DNA of 64,000 bases from Liolophura sinensis (lineage: Eukaryota; Mollusca; Polyplacophora; Chitonida; Chitonidae), in NCBI RefSeq assembly GCF_032854445.1, contig NC_088305.1:26310628-26374627 (forward strand). Direction: 5' to 3'. Below, piece after piece: positions 33,901 to 45,900 of the stretch. The translations under genes were made by a program, and so were the position numbers. Position 1 is the first letter of the stretch; each line of letters starts with the position of its first letter. Under the pieces are notes generated by a model. It saw nothing but the letters and a program-made list of their open reading frames with translations, ran no database searches and was not told the DNA's origin.

Positions 33901-36900
33901 TATTTGGTTATGAAGTTACACTGTCTTTTATGAGTCCTGTAAACTTACTGTTCACGTTTTTTTCTTTCAGCCCAAGTTGATGAGCATGTTGCTGGAGAAG
34001 TTACCGGAGTTTATGGGTGAAGAGGAGTAAGGATTCAAGCTTTGATTACACTGGCATAAACGAAAACTTTAATTCGTTTAAAAACAAAAACATAAATCAA
34101 AAAAACAAATTTTGAAATACTAAATTTTAGTAACAAAATTAAAGAGCCTTTAAAGTATTTCCTTACAGTTTCTTAATTTTCTTTACAGTACACTTGTGCC
34201 ATTTATTATGTATTTGCATTGATGATTGTGTGTTTTTTAGTTAATACCAGCATCCATAATGAAGGCTTTGACAGTTAAATTGTTCTTTTAAAGAAAGGCA
34301 TGTACATTTTTCAAAGTCAAAAAAAGAAAAAAAAAAGTTAAGATCAACCATGACTTAAGGTTTTGATTAATATTAATAAATAACTGATAAAGAATTATAA
34401 TTTTAAAAAAAATATCTTGTTCATGGTAGACTCAACCATGTCCATTATGAAGTCATTCAGTCGAAGTGTCAGATCTGAGATTTTGTTCATGAAGGATTAC
34501 TCAGTTGGTCACCCTCATGTTTGGACCTGGAATCAAATCAGGGTCAGGTCATACCAAAGACTTCAAAATGGTACAGTAGGCACTACATACATATACTTCT
34601 ACTGTAGGTTCATGTCTTGTGAATTAGTTTTACTTTCACTTTCACTTTTATATTCACTTTCACTTTCGAAGTTCCATATTCTCACAAGGAGAGAAGGTTA
34701 ACATCCCCAGGCTTATTGTCAGTCAGTTTCGTTGGTTGGACAGAATTGTGGACAGCAAGGTAAGAGGGTGGCAAGGGATGAATCCAGTAAACCATTAAAA
34801 CCACAAAGACTTTCCATCAAATGGCTGTTGATTTCATTTGAAGTAATTTGCACAAAAATTCATTCATGTTAACCGGGGTTTACACTCGATGGGATTTGAG
34901 AGTTGGATTTTCTTAATGACTCCATAAACCAAATCTAAGGGAATCTGATTGGATTCCCATGAGAACGTCACCGTCAAATTCATATTTTTTTTTTGCAATT
35001 AAATGTACTTAAAGATCATTTCAGTTATAAGTATAGAATCGCCAAAATACCTTTACCTTTATATGCATTAGAACCTTCACTTGGAGCAGCTGCTGTGTGA
35101 GTCTGGATAAGGACTAAATCCATTGTTGATTCATGCAAATCGAATCTAAGAGAATCCATGCAGAATCTGGTAAATGACAAAATTAAAGCCATGTTTAACT
35201 TTAATAACTAAGAATAATGTCACCTTGTATGTAACTTTGGAGAGAGCTGGCATAAAAGCAGTATGTGGGATTTTCTTTTGGAAAAATATGCATGTATTTT
35301 GACTCCATTTTTACAGGAATTAACGTCAAAAATGTTGGAGATCCTTACAATAACATCTATGGACATTCAGCGGGAAATAATCAGCTGTTTGCCAGAAGTG
35401 GTGGATGACGAACAACATGCAGATGTGGGCTAAATCACTCAGGTACTGTGTCAAGGTCAAAGTGGTGCCAATGTCAAGGCCAAAGTGGTGCCATTATCAG
35501 GGTCAAAATGACGTTGAGGTCAAAGTGGTTCCAGTGTCAAGGTCAAAGTGGTACCATTATCAAGGTAAAAGTGGTGCCTTGGTCAGGATCAAAGTGGTTC
35601 CAATTTCAATGATTGTGTGCTATTTTTGAGTATTTTGGGGGTGTTAAAAGATAATTATGTGCATGTAGGATTGTGTTACAGAATCAAATAAAGATACTGA
35701 TTTATGATTTATGTGTGTTTATTTATGTTCTCTACATGGATAGAACAAGTCTCACAGGACTAACTAGCTCTCACATCTCTTTATTCCTGCAGATTATCTT
35801 TTTATCTACATGTACATATTTCTGTCTGGTTTGATCAATACTGCTGCATGTTTAATTTATGTCTTATTACATTATAGAATGAAATACAAATAAATACTGA
35901 GGGAATGTCGGAAAACACAAAATAGGCATGATGGGTATTAAGCATCAATTGAAATTTTTGTTTTCAGAGATCATCTCCTGGAAGGTAACAGTTTGACAGC
36001 CCCGATATTAGACTCCCTCTCAAACTTGACCTTACAGCCAGAGCTCATGGCCGAGGTGAGTTTGTCCATATTGTTTTATCCATGAGTTTTTCCATTTTGT
36101 TTTGAACACCTTGAAGAGCCTGGAATTTTGAAATTTTGCAGCTTCAGCTTGATCAGTTTAAGTTGCCGTTTTACCAGCAAAAAAAATTTATTGTCTTTGT
36201 TGGAGGAGGATGTTAAAATATTAACAAAATTTGAAATCATTTAATTTGTGGAAAATTTTTCGTGTTGAACACTTATTTACATGATCAGTAAGCCTTGAAA
36301 AATAGTGAATTCATAAAATCAAAATAGAATAAAATAAAACGGTGAATTTTCAGTTTACTTTTTATGCCATTTTGGGATATTTTGTGGCAGCTTGCCCATA
36401 AAACTCAGAAGAAAATTATGATCTCCTTAGTCTGGAAAAGAATTAAAATTGATTGTACAGGACCAAATGAGGTTTACATTAAGCTGACATTCACTGAGTA
36501 CATCTGTTTTCCAGTATCTTTGAAATGTCTAAACATATTGCTGTGTAGAGATGCATCATGGAAAGTACAACTAATTATGGTCACATTGCTTCAAGTTTGT
36601 TTAAGTGTAGGAAATTTTTTTCCATGCAGCCTGGAAAATGTGAATTTTGAGTCTGGAAAAGCCTGCAGACTCTGTGTTTTGAGTGCGAGTTGTTGTTGAA
36701 ATGTGAGTTGGTCATTTGTGTAGTGTGCATATTTGTTGGTGCTGTTTTTTTTTTTGAGTGAGAAAAAACGAAAAAAAAAAAAAATTTATCAGATTTGAAT
36801 TGAATTCCAAAAATTTCTGTGAATAGTCTTGACTTTTGTGGTATATTTGAGATTTCAAATTCACCCCTCTATTTAACGATTAGTTTCCACCAATGGTCAA

Positions 36901-39900
36901 AAACTTTTCAGAAATAATGTGACGTCAACCTTCTCAGTGCATTCCATTGGGAGCCTTTTTTGTTGTTTTGACAACTTTCACAGTTTATGTCACAGCTGTG
37001 GGCTACTTAATTTCCACACTTACCGCTGGGGCCTTAAGAAGACGGGTGATGTGAAGACACAAGCAAAACTGCACATTAATATCCAAAAAACATGCATTTC
37101 ATATACCTTTTAAATTTTAGTACTGGCTGAAAGTTTCACAAGTTGGACATTAAACACAAATCAAGTTAATACATGTAAAACAAAGTTGAAAAGTTAGCCT
37201 CTATCTTCATGGCTCAAACATCCGTTTATATGGGTGATATTTTCTCACTGTCCAGGTCCGTGACTCCGTCATCCAGACGTTACTCTCTGTGGAGATGGAA
37301 GACTTGCCAGTTGTCACTAAATTCCTTATTCAGTCAATCTCGGGATCGGATGCCTTGGAGGTATTAAGGACCTAAGACTATTTTACTGCTCTTTTCAAAC
37401 TGAAATCAGGTAGAAATTATACATCTGCTCATTTTTTGGAAAGTAAGGCATCAAGTGAAGTACAATATTAGAGGTATGTGTGTCTTGGCTGCCAAAGAAT
37501 TTATGGAAGGCAGTTGACAAGTTATTGTGTTATTAAGATCTGCAAATATGGCCATTCCTGTTATAGAATGATATTGAGCCATATTTCCCACCTTCAAAGT
37601 ATTTAATAAACTGAACTTACAAATAATTTTAAGGATTTTCCAGTCAAGCTCATAGAATTGATGATACCATCTCGTTACTTGATTTAGGGAAGTTCATGTT
37701 GACTTCACAACTACCCTATTTATCAATTATGAAATCTCCGCTTCACTCCACCGTCCAGTTCAAACCAAATTTGCTCCATTTTATTTATTTATTTATTTTA
37801 TTGATGTTTTACTATTTCACTTATGCGACGGCTGCCAGCTACTGCATTTTAACTTCCATTTATATCTGCAAATCAAGAAATACATGTACAGCATAAATGA
37901 AAAACCATTCCTTACTATGGGTCAAACACCATTCCTTACTATTGGTCCTTTCCTTACTATTGGTCAAACACCATTCCTTACTATTGGTCCTTTCCTTACT
38001 GTTGGTCAAACACCATTCCTTACTATTGGTCAAACTCCATTCCTTACTATTGGTCAAACTCCATTCCTTACTATTGGTCAAACACCATTCCTTACTATTG
38101 GTCAAACACCATTCCTTACTATTGGTCAAACACCATTCCATACACCATTCCATACTATTGGTCAAACACCATTCCTTACCATTGGTCAAACACCATTCCT
38201 CACTATTGGTCAAACTCCATTCCTTACTATTGGTCAAACACCATTCCTTACTATTGGTCAAACACCATTCCTTACTATTGGTCAAACACCATTCCATACA
38301 CCATTCCATACTATTGGTCAAACACCATTCCTTACTATTGGTCAAACACCATTCCTCACTATTGGTCAAACTCCATTCCTTACTATTGGTCAAACACCAT
38401 TCCTTACTATTGGTCAAACACCTTTCCTTACTATTGGTCAAACACCATTCCTTACTATTGGCCACACACCATTTCTTACTATTGGTCAAATGGTGCTCCT
38501 TCACTTCCACAGGTGATTGGCCAGATGCGGTCAAACTTGAACTTTGAACCCAGTGTCTCTATGAAATCTCTTAGTCAGAAAGGTGTTAAAGGTCGTGAAG
38601 ACAGGTAAGAAGTCTTTGAAGCAAAGACATTTTTCCAGAAATAATTGTTATGACTTTGTGCAGGCTTTTTCAAATTTGGTATGTTTTTGAAATGACTAAT
38701 TTTCTTAAATCTGTATACAGGTGGGAAATTTTGCGCTTAACACGCTTGCAGACCAGATTGTTTCTATATATTAGCAGATAATTATTAGAGTCACACTTAT
38801 CTTTGTAGTTCAACTATTCATATAAGATTCTAGGTAAGCTTATTAAGACTATAAAGGTAAGTTTACTGTATTTATTAACAGCTCAAGATCTGTGAACACT
38901 AACCGATGCTGTGAGGCTTTAACTCTGGATGCCATCAAGTCAGGAATCCGCTTTCAGAATAGTGTGGCTCAGGCATGGATTAAGGTTAGTATTTCAGGAG
39001 AAGTGGGGATGCTATGCTTGTATTAAAGTCTGATGGTTACTGGGAGTGGGGGGGTTGGCTGTGGGGTGGGGTGGAATAAAGGGAAGGGGAGAATCACCCT
39101 GATCACTTCTCTCAGATTTGATTACCGGTTATTTGTCCTTAAATGTAATTCCTCCATATTTTTGCTCATTTTGTAGCACTTGTAAAATTTCAGCTGATAA
39201 GTTTTACCTTGATGTAGCAATTTTAGTGACATATTCTGAAAATGTTGTGAGATTTAAATGTGAGGTAAACTCCTATAAGTGACAAAAAATTGTCCAAAAA
39301 TGCATTAAAATCACATGTTTTACTCTGTTTGTAGACGATTGAGAATGTGAAACTGCCGGCAGATCACAAAATTGTGGATGTTTTTGTCTTGTTAATTCTC
39401 CATGCCACAAATCGCAAGAAGGTCGTCGAAAGTTTGGTTCGAAACAAAATCCGCGCAGGATGTTTTACAGACGTGCTGCTTCAGTCTGCATTCAAGTCAC
39501 ATACTGAGGTGAGTTCTGTAGCGCTGTGATTATCTTAATATCCAAAGATACCTGTCGGAATGTTAATTAAGTATTTGGCACAATGCAGTTGTTTTTCTCT
39601 CTCTCAGTGAAAACATCCAGGGTCTATGTTTATGCTGTCTTAATTTTCATGTGGCAATCAGTTCAGTATTTCTCCATTTGCATGCTGAAGTGGGAAGACT
39701 GCTGCACAGTGCTGATCAACCATCAACATATAGTGTTGATCAACCACCACCATACAGTGTTGATCAACCACCACCCCGTGTGCTGATCAACCACCATACA
39801 GTGTTGATCAATCACCATACAGTGCTGATCGACCCACTACCACACAGTGCTGATCAACCACCACCATACAGTGTTGATTAACCCACCACCACACAGTGCT

Positions 39901-42900
39901 GATCAACCTAAACCATATAGTGTTGATCAACCACCACCACACATTGCTGCTCAATCCCTGCACAGTGCTGATCAACCACCAACATATGGTGTTGATCAAC
40001 CACCACTCCATGTACTGATCAACCACCACACAGTGCTGATCAACCCACCACCACACAGTGATGATTAGCCACCACCATACACTGCTTATCAACCACCACC
40101 ACACAGTGCTGATCAACCCACCACCGTACACTGCTGATCAACCCATCACCACACAGTACTAATAAAACCACCACCATATACTGCTGATCAACACACCACC
40201 ACAAAGTACTGCTCAGATTTTGCGCCTCTCTGAGCACTACACAACACCACAGTATCATGAATGGTTTACTGTTTATGGTTGCTCCTGAAGTTAAATAAGG
40301 CAATCTTTGATGATCTCTGTTAAACCAGTTTCTCTGCTACAGGTCATGCGTGAGTATTTTCCTTCCATCTTGTCATTGGCTGAAGTTTTACTCCGCTCCC
40401 CTGAGCCTGCCATCTCGTACTTCGCCTGCTCCCTCTACAAGGAGGCTTTTGGGACCTTGGATACATATTGTAAACAGGTAAAGGGAGAGAACTCAGTAAT
40501 GGCCAATATGTAGGCCCATGAATCATACATGAGCTTGTGTTTTTTTTTAATCACCAAAAAACATTCAGTTTTGTGTGAAAGCATCAAGATTGCATAAGCT
40601 GAGTTAGTGAAAAGTATACTTTTGTGGGGTTTCAGGCTAAGCTATGATAATCAGAAATTTGCAAATTGTGCTCCTTGTTTGTGGAAGGATTAGTACATGA
40701 ACACATAAATAAACATGTCAACTGATTTACATGGCTTTAAAGAAATTATCATCCACATGTATGAAATCAGAATTGTCGAATGTCACAATAAATCATGTGT
40801 CACCAAGACTATTTGTTGAACAAGAATTGTGGTCAGTTGGGCCTCCTTGGCTCAGTTGGTTAGCGCGCTAGCACAGCGTAATGACCCAGGAGTCTCTCAC
40901 CAATGGGATCGCTGTGAGTTCAAGTCCAGCTCATGCTGGCTTCCTCCGGCCGTAAGTGGGAAGATCTGGCAGCAACCTGCGGATGGTCGTGGGTTTCCTC
41001 CGGGCTCTGCCCAGTTTCCTCCCACCATAATGCTGGCCGCCATCGTATAAGTGAAATATTCTTGAGTACGGCGTAAAACACCTATCAAATAAATAAATAA
41101 ATAAATTGTGGTCAGTTGATTTTAAAAGCCTTGACACTTCGATTTACAGTGTTCCATAATTTCAAGATATTTATGATTTTTGCAAGCGAAATTCTTCAGT
41201 TGTCTTTACTCTTAATTGATTCATGTGTTGATGTTTGCCAGGAGATCGTGGGTACTCTTGTCACCCACTTGGGGAGTGGGTTCGAAGGAGAGATAGACGC
41301 CTCCTTAGACATCCTGGCCAGCCTGGTTGACACCCATCCAAAGAGCATGGCGCCGTTTGCTGTCTTTGTTAAGGTTGGTCAGCAAGTGATTTTAATAATG
41401 ATTGGCGTAGTAAGATTTTGGGCTCTCCATTTAACAGATATTTTCATTGTAACTCTTTGGGACTAACTTTTGGGGTGGGGAAGAGGCGGCGCATAAATTT
41501 TGGCCATACCATAAATGACCAGAAACGTTGCTGGTGAAGGATTTTTCTTTGGTAAGGTTGGCGTAGATCATCTCAGCCGCCCTAACTGTAGAAATTAAAA
41601 ATATATATATACAATGATAAGCGGATACTTTACATATTCAGGAGTTCAGTGTATTAATTTTTTGGGGGGTCATTAATCATAACATTGTTATTTTTCTTTA
41701 CCTTTGAATATGGAAGCCCATTTTAATAGGATTTGTATGAGGAGACATGTTTTTTTACAAAAACTTTGTTGTTTTCTATAGTAGAATTGGTTGAGCATAA
41801 AGTAAACATTTTAAAAGGTATCGTTGAAAGAAACATATTGATCTGTTACGTAATTCTTGATACGTGATATTTATTTACATATTTACAAATGGCTTCAATT
41901 TCAGGGTGTGTTGGACTTCCTTGATAATCTGACTGTAGTACAGATCAGGAAGTTGTATTCTATGCTGAGTGAAATGGCATTCAGAAATCCCAATGACGGC
42001 GCCCTGATCCAGGTAGCTAGCAGGATGCTTGATGGAATAATGTGGCATGTGAACTTAAAGAAGTTCTGCCAGATTATTATGGAACTGAAATTTGTATTGT
42101 TTTTGTATTTTTGATTGGGTCGGGGTGGGTGTGGTAGGGTTGGGTCGGGGGTGTGGGGGGGGGGGGGGGGGGGGGGTGTGATGTTCACGAGTTCAGAAAG
42201 TACATATGCCAATACACCACTGGTTTGGGGTTCATAGAAGTCATTTGTCCACATTCCGACCACCACTGCCTGGGCGAAGTTGAGTTTTCTTTCCACTGAA
42301 ATTGAGTGTTTTTCTTTTTGTTTTGACCAACAATTTGAGACACTAAAATTGAATATTTTTGTACTTTACTATCCTTCATTGATTAATGAAGTCATTTGTC
42401 CACATACCGACCACCACTGCCTGGGCGAAGTTGAGTTTTCTTTCCACTGAAATTGAGTGTTTTTCTTTTTGTTTTGACCAACAATTTGAGACACTAAAAT
42501 TGAATATTTTTGTACTTTACTATCCTTCATTGATTAATGAAGTCATTTGTCCACATACCGACCACCACTGCCTGGGCGAAGTTGAGTTTTCTTTACACTG
42601 AAATTGAGTGCTTTTCTTTTTGTTTTGACCAACAATTTGAGACACTAAAATTGAATATTTTTGTGCTTTACTATCCTTCATTGATTAATGAAGTCATTTG
42701 TCCACATACCAACCACCACTGCCTGGGCGAAGTTGAGTTTTCTTTCCACTGAAATTGAGTGCTTTTCTTTTTGTTTTGACCAACAATTTGAGACACTAAA
42801 ATTGAATATTTTTGTACTTTACTATCCTTCATTGATTAAAGTAACTATGACTGCCTATATATGAACACAAGCTGGCCCCCTAGTTGACACTGCAAACTGA

Positions 42901-45900
42901 TAATCAGCGCACAGTGTAATTTGCAGTTATTGTTACATATATGTCAGGATACCAGCCCAGTGAAGTGTGAAGACCTGCCCTGAAAGCTCACAACCTAGAG
43001 CATCAGTCTAGATTGATTGAAACTCACAACATGAGCAATGGGTCTTGACATAACTTATTCATGTCAGATATTAAATAGTTAAATATTCATAGGTCATGAA
43101 TCAAAACAGAATGGTCATGCAATAATGCCTTATGGAATATGTGATTGTCCTTCTCAGTCTGTAAAGGGACATGTCAAAAAAAAAAAACAAAAAAATGCTT
43201 GAGGAAATCAAAAATCATGTAACACCTGATATGTATACTAGAAACTAATCTGAATAGTGTATTCAAATGAATGTTGTGTGCATTATTTGTGCAAGATTTC
43301 AATCAACATAAGCGGTTCAAAACAAAGTCTGATTTGACTTCTTGACAGGGTAGTAGTCACATGAAATTTTCCATGAAAATCAGCCCCCGGTCACGAGAGA
43401 ATTAACCCACAAATAGTGAATTACCCCATAGAGTATTAACTATAATGATCTTTTTAAATAGAGAGGCTAAGTATTCAGAGAGATGAAATACACTGCTACT
43501 GTATGTATCAATGAATTGTCACTTTGTCCACAACGAATACGGCTGGATCTCAGCGGCCTAAGGTCTGTCTGGAACACATCTTCAATGTTCAGTCTTTGTA
43601 CAAAAAACATGCTTTTATAGCCAGTTGATGTCGCTGGTATATGCGCATATCTAGCAAAAAAGGTCTTAATTTCGCTGCTGTAAGCCATATCTCAAACTTC
43701 AGACTCCCGAAAACAAAACCTGGAGGCAGACTGCGTTCTTGCCTTGAAAGCAGCTGAAGATATTAGCGGCATCTGATGGCAGGGAGAGGAAACCAGTCAG
43801 GCCGCATGCACTCACATGCAGTCACTTGCGCTATGCTAATGTCAAAAATAGAACAATTGGAAGCTGAAGTAGATCAAATTATTCTTGAGGACCAATTTGG
43901 CAGAGACCAAAGAAGCTTCCTGTCTCTCATGTTTGATTTCATACGCCCCTCTTCTTCCAAAATTGCCTTCTTAAATCTAATCAATGCAGAGGGTCAGGAA
44001 GATTTCAGTATGAAGGATATGAAACTCGTGAAGCGTTGAGGTTGCTTAGCGTAACTTTGGATATGTTCAAATCAAGTTTATAAAATTTTGAATATTTCTT
44101 TCAAAAAAACATCCTGAAATTGAATAAATATCACCAGTTATTGAGTTTTTTATTCAGTCAACAGACCGAATAGTGGCTTGCCCAGACGACTTCTCTGAAC
44201 CCCTGACTGAAACATGCAGTTATTATAATAAATCGTTCATATATATCTGAAATAATTCTTTTGTTTGAAATGGGTTCTTCAAAGGCTTTATTTTGTTGCT
44301 TAAGTAACTATATTGTCTTACATTGTCTCCGTGGCTTTGTGGTTAGCGTGTCAGCGCAATGAGAAAGGAGCCTCTCACAAATACTGTCATTGTGAGTTAA
44401 GTCCATCTCTAGCTGGCTTCCTCTCCAGTCATCCGTGAGAAGCTCTGGCAGCAACTTTCAGTTTCTTCCCACCATATTGCTGACTCTATAAAAGACATCA
44501 AATTTATCAAATAAATAAATGAATCAGGCTCCATCCAGCAGGTGTTGATGCAGATTTGTGGAAGTGCATGGATATACCATTTAGAATAAAATAATGTGTG
44601 ATAAACTACCTTGATTTCATCTATTTATAGAATGTAATTATTTTTATTTGGGGAACGGAGGGGCCGAGGTGTTTAGCATGCCAGCATGGTACGATGACCC
44701 AGTAGCCTCCCACCGTTGTGGTTACTGTGAGTTCAAGTCCAGCTCATGATGGCTTCCTCTCTGTCCATATGTGGAAAGGTCTACCAGCAACCCCTGGATG
44801 GTCATGAGTTTTCCTCAGGCTCTGCTCAGTTTAGTCCCACCAAAATACTGGCTGTTGCCCTATAAAGTGAAATATTTTTGAGTGCAGCATAAAACACCAA
44901 TCAAATAAATAAATAGAAAGTTTCGGGAATGAATAATTAATTGCATAATTATAGTTTTTGTACTACAGGTGTGTCAATTGTATTTGTACTATAGGTATGT
45001 CAATTGTATTTGTACTATAGGTATGTCAATCGTATTTGTATTTCAGGTATGTCAATAGTTTTTATACTATAGGTATGTCAGTTGTATTTGTACTACAGGT
45101 ATGTCAGTTGTATTTGTACTATATGTATGTCAATTGTATTTTTACTATAGGTATGTCAATCGTATTTATACTACAGGTATGTCAATCGTATTTGTACTAT
45201 AGGTATGTTAATCATATTTGTACTATAGGTATGTCAGTCATATTTGTACTATAGGTATGTCAGTCGTATTTGTACTACAGGTATGTCAATCGTATTTGTA
45301 CTACAGGTATGTCAGTCGTATTTGTACTACAGGTATGTCAGTAATATTTGTACTACAGGTATGTCAGTAATATTTGTACTACAGGTATGTCAGTCATATT
45401 TGTACTACAGGTATGTCAGTCGTATTTGTACTACAGGTATGTCAGTCATATTTGTACTATAGGTATGTCAATCGTATTTGTACTACAGGTATGTCAATCG
45501 TATTTGTACTACAGGTATGTCAGTCGTATTTGTACTACAGGTATGTCAGTAATATTTGTACTATAGGTATGTCAGTCGTATTTGTACTACAGGTATGTCA
45601 GTCGTATTTGTACTATAGGTATGTCAGTCATATTTGTACTACAGTTGTATCAATCGTATTTGTACTACAGGTATGTCAGTCGTATTTGTACTACAGGTAT
45701 GTCAGTCGTATTTGTACTACAGGTATGTCAGTAATATTTGTACTACAGGTATGTCAGTCGTATTTGTACTACAGGTATGTCAGTCATATTTGTACTACAG
45801 GTATGTCAGTCGTATTTGTACTATAGGTATGTCAGTCGTATTTGTACTACAGGTATGTCAGTCATATTTGTACTACAGGTATGTCAGTCATATTTGTACT

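Noticed and set aside
37860-38547. Three ORFs of 210-224 codons on both strands
   Set aside because: Produced by the 24-bp minisatellite; the real coding sequence there is only FANCD2 exon 12 at 38513-38604.
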